Shown: one piece after another, positions 35,096-43,668 of the stretch
Layout: the number at the start of each line of letters is the position of its first letter
How positions within the stretch are numbered: position 1 is the stretch's first letter
NCBI RefSeq assembly: GCF_014695395.1
Contig: NZ_JACJOF010000033.1
Location: forward strand, 62,001-126,000
Direction: 5' to 3'
Length of the DNA stretch: 64,000 nt
DNA from: Nodosilinea sp. FACHB-131
GTDB taxonomy: Bacteria; Cyanobacteriota; Cyanobacteriia; Phormidesmidales; Phormidesmidaceae
Made by a program: the position numbers and the translations under genes
The notes under the pieces: generated by a model
The model's database searches: none
Seen by the model: only the letters and a program-made list of their open reading frames with translations
Told to the model about the DNA's origin: nothing

Positions 35096-35207
35096 TGGCG
35101 GGGGTATCACCAGCACTATTTAGGCTAAACTCTAGGCACATTCGCAATTGACTAACCTGAAATCCTTGCGGTTCATGGCTTACAGAGCCAGGGTCAGCGG
35201 TTTCGAA

Positions 35208-35223
35208 TCCCCTGGGGGTATAG
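35208..35223 (+). repeat. attR core, displaced tRNA-Glu 3' end
   Basis: Right copy of the 16 bp repeat. Similarity continues 5' as TTTCGAA but is offset by one base from the tRNA T-loop (TTCGAATT), so the exact identity is limited to the 16 bp. No complete tRNA is present here. Confidence 0.85.
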
Positions 35224-35238
35224 CTTTTAATAGCGTTG

Positions 35239-35275
35239 AGGCCTCGTAACAGGTGTTACGAGGCCTTGTTTTTTT
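35239..35275 (+). terminator. Original tRNA-Glu terminator, displaced by the element
   Basis: Perfect 12 bp stem AGGCCTCGTAAC / GTTACGAGGCCT with AGGT loop, followed by TGTTTTTTT, 16 bp past attR. Before integration it would lie just behind the tRNA gene, as expected of its terminator. Confidence 0.85.
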
Positions 35276-35370
35276 ATGCGGTAGCCTTAACCTAGGTCAG
35301 GTGACAAGCCCAATTACTTCCAGTACTGTAAGGATCACCTAACGGTTTAACCTTTTGCGAAGGGGAATTT

Positions 35371-35766
35371 ATGACCTTCATTACGCTATTGGCAACCGCA
35401 GTCGGTATTGTCTCAGCGATCGTGCTAGTGATCGTGGGATTAGTAGAGGCTCCTTGGCAACTGCTGCTGTTTGGACTCTTAGTCGCCCTGTATGGATTGC
35501 AGCGGCAGATTTGGGCCAGCGAGTCGGTCACGGAGGTTGGCAGTGCCATAGTGCCAACCAACGTTGATATCCAGAAAAATTCGGCTTTATCCCAGCTAAA
35601 GCAGGCCAACGTGAATAGCAAAGAGAGTTCCTCAGCCCAAGAGTTTGAAGGCGAGGAGCTAATCTACCGAGGCATTCGCTATCGCGCTAACCAACCCGAG
35701 ACCCCACCACCGCTACCCGACGAGAAAATCGAGGGCATCTATCGAGGGCAACCCTGGGAGCGCTAG
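35371..35766 (+). CDS. Membrane protein with DUF4278-like C-terminus
   Basis: 131 residues. Two N-terminal membrane helices (ITLLATAVGIVSAIVLVIVG; WQLLLFGLLVALYGLQ) are followed by a polar linker and a C-terminal ELIYRGIRYRANQPE ... EGIYRGQPWER segment characteristic of cyanobacterial DUF4278 proteins. AAGGGGAA precedes the ATG. Function unknown. Confidence 0.8.
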   Translation: MTFITLLATAVGIVSAIVLVIVGLVEAPWQLLLFGLLVALYGLQRQIWASESVTEVGSAIVPTNVDIQKNSALSQLKQANVNSKESSSAQEFEGEELIYRGIRYRANQPETPPPLPDEKIEGIYRGQPWER

Positions 35767-35877
35767 CAGAAATGATCCTACTGTTCAGAATGCTTGAAAT
35801 ATCTGTACTCTAAGGATTTTTCACTTTGAATTTTGCCTTTTGAACTCCGCGTAGCGGTACTAGCTGCAATATTCCCC

Positions 35878-36303
35878 TTAAGACACCTCCGCCGGAGCAA
35901 AAATGCTTTCGTCTTGGGCAAAGGCTTTAAATTCTAAGGCGTTACCGCTGGGGTCAGTAATAAACAGCGTGAACTGCTCTCCGACCTCACCCGCAAACCG
36001 CTGGTAGGGCTCAATTAAAAACTCCACCTGGGCCTGGCGCAGGCGATCGGCCAAGGCGTGCCATTCAGCTGGAGTGAGAATGACGCCCCAGTGGCTAACC
36101 GGTACGTTGTGACCATCCACAGCATTAGTAGACACGATGGATTGGGGTTCAGCTTGATGAGCCGTGATCTGGTGACCAAACAGATTAAAGTCAATCCAGG
36201 TCGATGACGTGCGCCCCACCGAGCAGCCCAGCACGGTTTCATAGAAGTGACGCGTGCTGTTCAGGTCGTACACTGGAAACGCCACATGAAAGGGACGAAG
36301 CAT
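35878..36303 (-). CDS. VOC-family (glyoxalase/dioxygenase-like) protein
   Basis: One vicinal-oxygen-chelate unit of about 141 residues. Starts MLRPFHVAFPVYDLNSTRHF with the His metal ligand, then FGHQITAH, SHWGVIL (second His), and FTLFITDPSGNALEFKAF with the terminal Glu, so metal ligands look intact. The substrate is not known. ATG 36303 is placed seven bases after AGAGGA; upstream ATGs extend it slightly. Head-to-head with nagA with essentially no gap. Confidence 0.88.
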   Translation of the reverse strand: MLRPFHVAFPVYDLNSTRHFYETVLGCSVGRTSSTWIDFNLFGHQITAHQAEPQSIVSTNAVDGHNVPVSHWGVILTPAEWHALADRLRQAQVEFLIEPYQRFAGEVGEQFTLFITDPSGNALEFKAFAQDESIFAPAEVS

Positions 36304-36307
36304 CGCC

Positions 36308-37534
36308 ATGTCCTCTAGGTTTACGACTGAGCCTAGCACCGATAGTTCTAGGCCCGCCACAGGAACCATTTATCCTCGCTATGCCCTCAACCACTGTACC
36401 CTCTACACCGGCCGTAGAGTGCTGCAAAACTACGCGGTGGTTATAGACGGCAGCCGTATTTTAGACCTTGTACCTGAGGCTCAACTTCCGTCAGACTTGC
36501 CTTGTCTCGACGGTCAGGGCTGGACGGTAGCCCCCGGCTTTATTGATCTACAGCTCAATGGCTGCGGCGGCGTGATGTTCAATGACGCCATCACCGCCGA
36601 CACCCTTAAAACCATGCACCGCACCAACCTCCAGAGCGGCACTACGAGTTTTTTGCCCACGTTAATTACAACTGCCGACCAGGCGATGGACGAGGCCATG
36701 GCTTTAGTGGCCGATTATCGTCAGCAGCAGCCATATCAAGTCTTAGGTCTTCATTTAGAAGGCCCCTATCTCAACTCCAAGCGAGGAGGAATTCACAGCC
36801 AAGCCTTGATTCGTTCTGCCGACCGGGCCATGATCGATCGCATAGCCCAGGCTGGACCAGAGGTAGTCAAGCTGGTCACGTTGGCCCCTGAAGTCGTCTC
36901 CCCAGACTATATTCGGCAGCTGGCGGAAGCAGGCATTTTGGTCTCTGCTGGACACTCTGAGGCTAGCTTTGAAGAGGCATTGGTTGGCTTTGAGGCTGGA
37001 GTTGGCATGGTCACGCACCTGTTTAACGCTATGTCTGGATGGCAAGGGCGTAGTCCTGGGCTGGTGGGGGCGGTGTTGAGCCAGGCCGATGTCTATGCCG
37101 GCGTCATTGTGGATGGGCACCACGTTCACTACAGTTCTGTCAGCCTGGCACATCGGGTGAAGCAAGACCATCTGGTGCTCGTTACCGACGCCACACCCCC
37201 AGTGGGCACCACGCTAGAATCCTTTGTCATTGGTGGCCAGGAAGTGTTTTATCGAGACGGCAAGTGCGTCTCTGCCGACGGCACTCTTGGGGGGGCAGCG
37301 CTAACATTGATGACTGCTATAGAGAACTGCGTGCGGCGAGTGGGCATTCCCCTAGCAGAAGCCCTGCGGATGGCGACCCTATATCCGGCCCGAGCCATCG
37401 GAGTCGACCACTGTTTGGGGATGTTGTCTGCGGGCTACCAGGCCAACATAACCCTGTTTGACACTGACACGTTCGCTGTAAAAGGGGTAATTGATCAAGG
37501 CGTGCCGACTTGGTTTGCAACAGACCCTGGATAA
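36308..37534 (+). CDS. nagA: N-acetylglucosamine-6-phosphate deacetylase
   Basis: Amidohydrolase that converts GlcNAc-6-P to GlcN-6-P in amino-sugar recycling. 408 residues. Visible: VAPGFIDLQLNGCGGV (metal region), LGLHLEGPYLNSKRGG with the Glu/His motif, SAGHSEAS, VTHLFNAMSGW, DGHHVHYS, VTDATPP with the catalytic Asp, then a MATLYPARAIG tail. The family core starts near residue 24, so the first 23 residues may be non-native and the true start may lie downstream or at a rare codon; no other ATG fits. Confidence 0.93.
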   Translation: MSSRFTTEPSTDSSRPATGTIYPRYALNHCTLYTGRRVLQNYAVVIDGSRILDLVPEAQLPSDLPCLDGQGWTVAPGFIDLQLNGCGGVMFNDAITADTLKTMHRTNLQSGTTSFLPTLITTADQAMDEAMALVADYRQQQPYQVLGLHLEGPYLNSKRGGIHSQALIRSADRAMIDRIAQAGPEVVKLVTLAPEVVSPDYIRQLAEAGILVSAGHSEASFEEALVGFEAGVGMVTHLFNAMSGWQGRSPGLVGAVLSQADVYAGVIVDGHHVHYSSVSLAHRVKQDHLVLVTDATPPVGTTLESFVIGGQEVFYRDGKCVSADGTLGGAALTLMTAIENCVRRVGIPLAEALRMATLYPARAIGVDHCLGMLSAGYQANITLFDTDTFAVKGVIDQGVPTWFATDPG

Positions 37535-37547
37535 ACAGTCGGAATCT

Positions 37548-37955
37548 TTAGATGTGAGGACGCGGTAGACCGGCCACTCGCTGCTGAAGCAATTGAGCAG
37601 CCATTTTCTGGCTGCGCAAACTAATCCATAGACTGCACTGGTCCTCGGCAATAGACACCAATGCCCCAGCTCGCTGCTCTGAAAATTTGCAGGCTAGGTG
37701 ATATAGCCTTGTACGCTTGTCGGCTTCGACAGTTAAGGCCCGATAATACAGTTCGTTATAGTGATGGGTGCCGTCCTGCAGGGCGCCGTTAAACCAAAAC
37801 TTAAATACCTGAACTCGATCTTCGGGCAAAACCTTTGGCAGCATTGAAGCTCTCTCTTGACCTAGTTTCAGCATACCCAGTTGGTCTAGGGAATGCTGGT
37901 GCCTAGGCAGATGTAGGGGTGCGGCTTGGGTTATGGCAACTTGCTTTACTGACAT
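37548..37955 (-). CDS. Conserved-type hypothetical protein (135 aa)
   Basis: Compact protein with a FKFWFNGALQDGTHHYNELY segment and a basic-helical middle (ADKRTRLYHLACKFSEQRAG). Typical of uncharacterised cyanobacterial proteins. The start is set at ATG 37955, overlapping the upstream receiver-like gene's stop by 10 bp. Function unknown. Confidence 0.7.
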   Translation of the reverse strand: MSVKQVAITQAAPLHLPRHQHSLDQLGMLKLGQERASMLPKVLPEDRVQVFKFWFNGALQDGTHHYNELYYRALTVEADKRTRLYHLACKFSEQRAGALVSIAEDQCSLWISLRSQKMAAQLLQQRVAGLPRPHI

Positions 37956-38335
37956 ATAGTGCGGGCAAAGGCAGACTCCACTAGCGATCGCAAAATGTCC
38001 ATGCTGAGTGGCTGCACCAGCAATCCATCTAGTCCTGGAGTGTCTTCGCTGTAGTCCCATTGCGGGCTGGTCGAGTCCGTTAGAGCCACGATAGTCATGT
38101 CAGGAGCCTGCCCATGCTGGCGCAATTGATTGACTAACGGCAGTGACCAATCGTGAAAGTCATTGCCAACTAAAATAACGAGACAGGGTGCCCCCTGGTT
38201 GACACGGGTAACCGCTTGCTCGGTAGAACTGGCGACATACACGGGGTACTGCAGGTCAGTCTCTAAAGGATGAGCGTCGTCATGGTGATCACACTCTGGG
38301 TCGAGCACAAGGATATAGTCACGAGTTAAGGTCAT
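37946..38335 (-). CDS. Degenerate receiver-domain protein
   Basis: 129 residues with CheY-like spacing. The acidic start is YILVLDPECDHHDD, but the phosphoacceptor strand reads PCLVILVGNDFHDW, with no clear Asp at the expected place, and the switch lysine is a Gln (LLVQPLS). A conserved Thr is present (IVALTDS). It may be a pseudo-receiver that works by protein-protein contact rather than phosphorylation. Coupled to the downstream 135-aa gene. Confidence 0.7.
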   Translation of the reverse strand: MTLTRDYILVLDPECDHHDDAHPLETDLQYPVYVASSTEQAVTRVNQGAPCLVILVGNDFHDWSLPLVNQLRQHGQAPDMTIVALTDSTSPQWDYSEDTPGLDGLLVQPLSMDILRSLVESAFARTICQ

Positions 38336-38713
38336 GGCTGAAAACGACGCAATTGCCTTCTATCTTACCTAGAGCAAAAACAGCGTTTGCCACCATAAAG
38401 CCGCTTTTTTTGGGCTATAGACTAGGGTTTTCATGCCATTTTGGAAACCTGGATTTATTTCAATCTTCCGTTTTTTTTAGTCTGTCTAAAGGCATGCCAA
38501 AGCCTTCTCGTTGCGAAAGCAAAACTATAATTAAGTTATGCAAATTATTGCCCTAAAAATTGCCAACTATTCCGCTATTAATAACGTTTTGTACGATGAG
38601 CCCGCGATCCCACCGCACACCCTAGGTCAGAGTTGGGTAACTCTAGCTACAAAAACACCCAGGGGCCTTTGCTATGTTTAGCGAATAAAATTTGCCGTTT
38701 ATAACGAAACCCA
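38336..38713. other. Non-coding gap between divergent regulators
   Basis: 378 bp, AT-rich (runs of T near 38403 and 38470), separating the pseudo-receiver operon from the OmpR-type gene. Nothing beyond likely promoters was identified; no credible reading frame or RNA. Confidence 0.5.
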
Positions 38714-39463
38714 GTGGGCGCTGTATCGGTACAGATTATTGAGGGCAACCCCCATTTGCGATCGCTCCTGGGCTGGCATCTTCAGCAAGCTGGCTACAGG
38801 GTTTTTCAGTCAGCAGATGTTGTCCGCACTCGCGACCTTTTTCAGAGCCGACAGCCAGACCTAGTCATTTTAGACTCGCAACTCCCGGATGGGGACGGTG
38901 TGGAGCTGTGTAAGTGGTTGCACAGCCAGGGACAGCCTCTGATCATGATCCTCTCGGCCTGCAACACAGAAACCGATATCGTGACCGGACTGCGGGCCGG
39001 AGCCGACGACTACATGACTAAGCCCTTCGGCATGCAGGAGTTCTTGGCTCGAGTCGAGGCGCTAACCCGGCGCGTACGGCTAATGAGCGCACCGGCATCT
39101 CTTACCTACGGCGACTTGAACATTGACCTAGTGCAGCGGCGAGTCAATTTTCGAGGCGACTATATCGATCTAACACCTCAGGAGTTTAGCCTGCTATACG
39201 TGCTGACCCAAGCGGCTGGGGCTCCCTTGAGCCGTACGGATTTACTGCGACGTGCCTGGCCCGATGCGATCGACAATCCCAGAACCGTTGATACCCATAT
39301 TCTCTCTCTGCGTAAAAAGATTGAGGTTGACCCGAGGCAGCCTAACATTATTCAAACAGTGCGCAATGTAGGCTATCGATTCAACGTTGAGCGTGCCTCC
39401 GCTGAGTCTAACGGCCACAGTCCTCGGATAAGCGCACCCCTAGCCTCTTCCTCCCTAATCTAA
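38714..39463 (+). CDS. OmpR-family response regulator
   Basis: 249 residues: receiver domain (phosphoacceptor Asp in LVILDSQLPDGDG, switch Lys in DDYMTKPFG) and a winged-helix OmpR/PhoB DNA-binding domain (LTPQEFSLLYVLTQAAGAPL; VDTHILSLRKKIE; IQTVRNVGYRF). The usual acidic pair near the start is replaced by IIEGNP, so phosphorylation control may be altered. It begins at a GTG. No histidine kinase gene is adjacent, so the partner is unknown. Confidence 0.9.
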   Translation: MGAVSVQIIEGNPHLRSLLGWHLQQAGYRVFQSADVVRTRDLFQSRQPDLVILDSQLPDGDGVELCKWLHSQGQPLIMILSACNTETDIVTGLRAGADDYMTKPFGMQEFLARVEALTRRVRLMSAPASLTYGDLNIDLVQRRVNFRGDYIDLTPQEFSLLYVLTQAAGAPLSRTDLLRRAWPDAIDNPRTVDTHILSLRKKIEVDPRQPNIIQTVRNVGYRFNVERASAESNGHSPRISAPLASSSLI

Positions 39464-39664
39464 GACAGCTTAGATAGCTATAACGCTAATTCCAACAAAG
39501 GGTAGACGGGCTATGCCGGAAGCTTGATGGCGATCGCCTTGGAGCACGGGAGGTTTAATTCAACAAAAGTTGGATTAGGCGACCGCGGCTTAACGAAATT
39601 GACTTCTCTATAGTCCCAAGTTCAACCCCCGTACGGCAGCCCAAGTGGGTAGCCAAAACCGGCC

Positions 39665-40699
39665 GTGGCTAATTTTGGTGAATTAGACTATAATTCAGAA
39701 ATCCTTTCATGCGGCCCTGCCAACCCTGTGTTTACAACTCTCTCGCCCGTTGTCGCTTCCCCAACCCACGATTTGGTCAACGCCATTAACGCTCTCAAAC
39801 AAGAGCTAAATGCTGTTGTTTTAGCGCACTATTATCAAGAGTCTGACATTCAAGATGTAGCCGACTACATTGGCGATTCCCTGGGGTTGTCGCGCCAGGC
39901 AGCAGACACCCGCGCCGATGTGATTGTATTTGCGGGGGTACATTTCATGGCTGAAACAGCCAAGATTCTAAACCCCGATAAGCAAGTCTTGCTGCCCGAC
40001 CTCAACGCAGGCTGCTCTTTGGCTGACAGTTGCCCTCCCGACGCCTTCGCGGCATTCAAGGCTGCACACCCCAACCACTTGGTGATTTCATACATCAACT
40101 GCACGGCCGCCATCAAGGCCATGAGCGACATTATTTGCACTAGCTCCAATGCGGTCAGCATTGTGCAGCAGCTGCCGCCTGAGCAAAAGATTATTTTTGC
40201 CCCCGACCAAAATCTGGGCCGCTACGTGATGCAGCAGACCGGCCGTGACATGGTGCTGTGGCAGGGTAGCTGCATGGTGCACGAAACGTTTTCCGAGAAA
40301 AAGCTGGTACAGCTTCAGATGAATCATCCCCAGGCTGAGGTAATCGCCCACCCCGAGTGTGAAGCGGCGGTGCTGCGCCATGCCCATTTTGTTGGGTCAA
40401 CGACGGCCTTGCTCAAGTACGCCCAGCAGAGCCCCAAGGCTGAGTTTATTGTGGTGACAGAACCAGGCATCATTCACCAAATGGAGAAACAGACCCCAGG
40501 CAAGGTTTTTATTCCGGCACCACCCACAGCATCCTGCGCCTGCAATGAATGCCCACACATGCGCCTTAACACCTTAGAAAAGCTCTATCTGGCGATGAAG
40601 TATCGCCAGCCCGAGATCGTTTTAGATCCAGAGCTTCAGCGCCAAGCACTGAAGCCTATCCAACGGATGCTAGACCTTAGTGCGCCTTCATTCAGGTAA
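39665..40699 (+). CDS. nadA: Quinolinate synthase A
   Basis: Iron-sulfur enzyme that condenses iminoaspartate with DHAP to make quinolinate for NAD synthesis. 344 residues with the three [4Fe-4S] ligand regions: [20 protein letters not shown] and CACNECPHM. Other family signatures are [20 protein letters not shown] and GSCMVHE. The start is a GTG at 39665. The downstream TerB-like gene is convergent and only 2 bp away. Confidence 0.95.
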   Translation: MANFGELDYNSEILSCGPANPVFTTLSPVVASPTHDLVNAINALKQELNAVVLAHYYQESDIQDVADYIGDSLGLSRQAADTRADVIVFAGVHFMAETAKILNPDKQVLLPDLNAGCSLADSCPPDAFAAFKAAHPNHLVISYINCTAAIKAMSDIICTSSNAVSIVQQLPPEQKIIFAPDQNLGRYVMQQTGRDMVLWQGSCMVHETFSEKKLVQLQMNHPQAEVIAHPECEAAVLRHAHFVGSTTALLKYAQQSPKAEFIVVTEPGIIHQMEKQTPGKVFIPAPPTASCACNECPHMRLNTLEKLYLAMKYRQPEIVLDPELQRQALKPIQRMLDLSAPSFR

Positions 40700-40701
40700 C
40701 C

Positions 40702-41190
40702 TTAGGAGCCCTGAACAAAGCTCTTTAACTCGGCAGCAAGCTGATCAATTAGGCTGTCATGGTCTGTATCCAAGGAACTGCTGTCCTGCTCGATGCGCTG
40801 TACGACATCATCGGGCAGGTCAAGCAACGACACCAAACGGTTGTAGGCATCTGCTTCCTGTTGGTTGATCAGCTCCTCACCGGGAGTACGGGCACTAGCA
40901 CTAATCACCTGGCGGCCTAATTTAAGCACCAGCTCTCGCTCAGCAGGGCGAGTAAGCTTGGGCACCAGTTCTTCAAGCGGCAGGTTTTGCATTAAGTAGT
41001 CGCGCAACTCATCCCGCAGCGCAGCCTGTTGACCAGCATCGCTGGCAAATAGACGGCTGAACTGATCGAGCATGACACCCACTTCTTCGTCGGCCAAGTG
41101 GCCGTCGCTCCAAGCCATGGTCGACGCAATGCGCAGCAGAGTCATCTGGCTGGGGCTGATGGACGGGGGCAGGGGAGGTTGAATAGGCAT
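40702..41190 (-). CDS. TerB-like protein
   Basis: 162-residue helical protein with a TerB/DnaJ-associated fold: LLRIASTMAWSDGHLADEE (early acidic helix with DG..ADEE) and a later ELVLKLGRQVISASARTPGEE repeat of the pattern. TerB domains often act in metal sensing or as helical adaptor modules; nothing links it to tellurite here. Convergent with nadA. Confidence 0.75.
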   Translation of the reverse strand: MPIQPPLPPSISPSQMTLLRIASTMAWSDGHLADEEVGVMLDQFSRLFASDAGQQAALRDELRDYLMQNLPLEELVPKLTRPAERELVLKLGRQVISASARTPGEELINQQEADAYNRLVSLLDLPDDVVQRIEQDSSSLDTDHDSLIDQLAAELKSFVQGS

Positions 41191-41311
41191 AGCAATCTCC
41201 GGGGTAGTGAACTACGTCGGGCAGCTGATGATGACAACCTACCACGGGGATTTGGAGGGGTTGGTTAACTTTAGCAATCTCTACAAATTCAGGTAGACAA
41301 AAGGCAATTTG

Positions 41312-42004
41312 CTACATCCGGCCTGCCAAATGGGTCAGCTGGCGAGTGTTCTTGAGGTGCAGCACAGAGCGGGCATTGTCTTCAACAATCCAGCCTTTTT
41401 CGACTAGCTTGGCCATAATTTTGTTGGCTTCTTCATGGGTGATGTCGGCCAAGTCGGCAAGGTCTTTGCGGGGAATGTTGAACAGGTCAACACCGTCCTC
41501 TACTGGCTCACCGTAGGCGGCTTGGATCGCCGTTATGGTGGCAGCTAGTTTAACTGCAGGGGGCTGATGACGTAGCTGGAAGCGCAAGTTGGTCTGACGC
41601 AACCGCTGCACCATAATTTGCAGCAGCCGATGGTGTAGCTGGGGGTCTTTAAACAGGGTTTGAAGAAATCGCTGCGCTGAGATGCTCATCAGCCTGACAG
41701 CGGTCATGGCGACGACATCGGTAGAGCGGGGTGACTCATCTAGGATGGCCATTTCTCCAAAGAAGTCGCCTCGGCCCAGCACCGCCAGCGTAATAGAACT
41801 ATCTTCAACGTGGCGGCGAACCTTGACCCAGCCGGCTTCTATAAAGTAAACGGCATTGCCCCAGGCATCTTCCATGACTACAGCTCGGTCGGCTGGATAG
41901 TCATGGCGGGTGGCTACAGACAGCAACCACTCTACGGTTTCGGGGCTCGCCCCTTGAAACAGCGGGTATTGTTCGCTCAGCGTATCAGCTTGCATAAAAG
42001 GCAT
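41312..42004 (-). CDS. Crp/Fnr-family transcription regulator
   Basis: 230 residues. A cyclic-nucleotide-binding domain contains GDFFGEMAILDESPRSTDVV, the phosphate-binding cassette with a conserved Arg, which fits cAMP or a related ligand. A long dimer helix is followed by a Crp-type HTH (NIPRKDLADLADITHEEANK). It differs from NtcA in the cassette and length. Alternative in-frame ATGs exist close to the start. Confidence 0.88.
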   Translation of the reverse strand: MPFMQADTLSEQYPLFQGASPETVEWLLSVATRHDYPADRAVVMEDAWGNAVYFIEAGWVKVRRHVEDSSITLAVLGRGDFFGEMAILDESPRSTDVVAMTAVRLMSISAQRFLQTLFKDPQLHHRLLQIMVQRLRQTNLRFQLRHQPPAVKLAATITAIQAAYGEPVEDGVDLFNIPRKDLADLADITHEEANKIMAKLVEKGWIVEDNARSVLHLKNTRQLTHLAGRM

Positions 42005-42102
42005 GATTAAAGGGTGACGGCTCAGGACTAGCTAGGCAAGACCACGATTGGCCTATATTTGTCCATGGTACCCAGAATTGTAAATCGACCGAAATAGCGA
42101 CA

Positions 42103-42993
42103 CTACCTGGGCAGTCCGATCGCACTGACAACGTCACTCAGGGGCGATCGCAGTGCCTCTACATAGCTGGGCCAACCCACTACAATGGGCTGGTGATGAG
42201 CTAGGGTCTGGGGAGCTATATCGGGCTCCGTAAATCGAATCGGCTGCCCAGCCAGATCGCAGCAGACTAGCCCGGCCGCCGCGGCTAAGGCCAGGGGACC
42301 TGTGGTATCCCACAGCTTGACGCGACCGTTGAGGTAAATATATAGGCCCGCTTGGCCAGTAATTACCGCCAGCACCTTCAGGCCAAAGCTGCCCAAAGAG
42401 AGAAATTGAACTGTGGGAAAACGGCGGGCGATCGCTGCGCCAAACCGACGCTCATCCTTGTCGCCAATTACCATAGACCAAGCATTGGTTGGGTCAAAAA
42501 CAGGCTCTCGGGGCGTCAGGGGCTGAGATGCGCCACCGTCCGTCTGCTCAAACAAGCCCCAGCCAGGACCGCCCCACACCAAATGCCTTGACACCGGCGC
42601 ATAGATCCAGCCCGCTTGGGGTACGCCATCCACGACTTGCCCCACCATGACAGCGTAGTGGTCTCCGCCTTGAATAAATTCGTCAGTGCCGTCAATGGGA
42701 TCCACGAACCACAGGGTGCGATGGCCGTTAAGAGTCAGCCCCTGACCATCGCCCTGCCAAAACTGCTGTACCGTGGCCCGGTTTTCTTCAGTGATAATGC
42801 TGTCGTCTGGAAAGATCGCCTGCATACCCGCTAGCAGTTTTTGATCTAGCAGCTGATCGACCGTAGTGACATAGTCGTCCACGCCTTTTTCAAACACCTG
42901 AAACGAATGCTTGGGCTGCTGGCTGGCATAGTCACCACAGGCAATCAATAGCTGATGCAAGGCCGACAGATCGGCGGGGCGGATGGGCGACAT
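42103..42993 (-). CDS. Inositol-monophosphatase / CysQ-like phosphatase
   Basis: 296 residues, metal-dependent phosphatase. Motifs: ITEENR (first metal glutamates), FVDPIDGTDEFIQG (DPIDGT core), and KLWDTTGPLALAAAAG (WD motif). Sulfur-assimilation CysQ homologues and IMPases share these; the specific substrate is not settled. Starts at ATG 42993. Confidence 0.9.
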   Translation of the reverse strand: MSPIRPADLSALHQLLIACGDYASQQPKHSFQVFEKGVDDYVTTVDQLLDQKLLAGMQAIFPDDSIITEENRATVQQFWQGDGQGLTLNGHRTLWFVDPIDGTDEFIQGGDHYAVMVGQVVDGVPQAGWIYAPVSRHLVWGGPGWGLFEQTDGGASQPLTPREPVFDPTNAWSMVIGDKDERRFGAAIARRFPTVQFLSLGSFGLKVLAVITGQAGLYIYLNGRVKLWDTTGPLALAAAAGLVCCDLAGQPIRFTEPDIAPQTLAHHQPIVVGWPSYVEALRSPLSDVVSAIGLPR

Positions 42994-43123
42994 ACCAGGC
43001 TAGACCACAGAACCCCGATACTGGGGAGGTAGAGATAGATCAGGGGCGATCGCCCAGTCCGAGGATCTGATCACTCCGTTAGTGTAATCTGCCCGGTAGC
43101 AGAACACTACCGACCATAGACAC

Positions 43124-43159
43124 AAAAAATGGGCTGGTCAGCACAAGCTGACCAGCCCA
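43124..43159 (-). terminator. Terminator of ycf35 (minus strand)
   Basis: Perfect stem TGGGCTGGTCAGC / GCTGACCAGCCCA with a 4 nt loop; on the minus strand it is followed by TTTTTT. Confidence 0.88.
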
Positions 43160-43180
43160 CTTCAGGAACGCGATGCAGAC

Positions 43181-43531
43181 TTACTGAAGCACCAGCTTGA
43201 CGTTGGCGTTCTGCAGACCAGGACGCTTAACTTCAGCCAGGGTCTTGTTGACTGCGTACTTTTGGTTGATGGAGTTGATCAACTCAGTCTGGTTGTGCTT
43301 TTTGGCCACACCCCAGAGGTCAGCGATCAGATCAAAGGAGCCATCGGCATTCCGAGACCAACCCAGATCGTACTCACCATCCAGAACGGCAACAAGGTCG
43401 GCGCGCACACGCTGGCCGTTGTAACCGCGAACATCAGCTTCGGTCTTAGTGGCAATACCCAAGTCAGACAGCGACTGCTTGAGAATCTCAGCATCGGTCA
43501 CTTTCGTGCGAAGGGTGCTGAAGTGAGACAT
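43181..43531 (-). CDS. ycf35: Ycf35-like DUF1257 protein
   Basis: 116 residues, starting MSHFSTLRTKVTDAEILKQS after a near-perfect AGGAGG site, which decides ATG 43531 over a longer frame. The sequence (YDLGWSRNADGSFDLIADLWG; LAEVKRPGLQNANVKLVLQ) matches the plastid/cyanobacterial Ycf35 family of unknown function. It lies beside ycf46, an arrangement typical of cyanobacteria, and ends at a strong terminator. Confidence 0.93.
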   Translation of the reverse strand: MSHFSTLRTKVTDAEILKQSLSDLGIATKTEADVRGYNGQRVRADLVAVLDGEYDLGWSRNADGSFDLIADLWGVAKKHNQTELINSINQKYAVNKTLAEVKRPGLQNANVKLVLQ

Positions 43532-43668
43532 GGTGTTTCCTCCTGTAGGGAAAATTGAGAGAGACAACGAGGTTTGAGAGAGACAAAACCAGTTAGCCAC
43601 GGGCTATCTGGATACCAACTGCTAGCAAACGCTAGCCCTTCCCCCGGATACCGCCGGGAGGAAAGCCT

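Larger units (their letters stand above)
15613..35223. mobile_element. 19.6 kb tRNA-Glu-integrated element (provirus- or satellite-like)
   Basis: Bounded by a 16 bp direct repeat (TCCCCTGGGGGTATAG) at 15613-15628, the tRNA 3' end, and 35208-35223. Inside are a tyrosine integrase adjacent to the tRNA, an excisionase-like gene, a primase-helicase, an XRE switch with operators, membrane proteins with an FtsK/HerA-like ATPase, and a long leftward operon with fibre-like and other particle-like proteins. Flanking genes are ordinary chromosomal ones. I see no terminase, portal, HK97 capsid, relaxase or T4SS gene. No disrupted genes are evident, so the element looks intact. Confidence 0.9.

Noticed and set aside
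28672..35116. Ordinary tailed prophage remnant
   Set aside because: No large terminase, portal, protease, HK97 capsid or tail-tube motifs are visible, and the operon shows no broken frames as would be expected in a decayed prophage. Divergent tailed phage cannot be fully excluded without structure prediction.
35161..35223. A second tRNA-like sequence at the right end of the element
   Set aside because: Only the T-arm-like TTTCGAA and acceptor 3' strand remain; no D- or anticodon arm can be built, so it is the displaced attachment site.
15613..35223. Integrative conjugative element
   Set aside because: No relaxase, coupling protein with T4SS partners or mating-pair genes are recognisable; the ATPase alone does not justify it.
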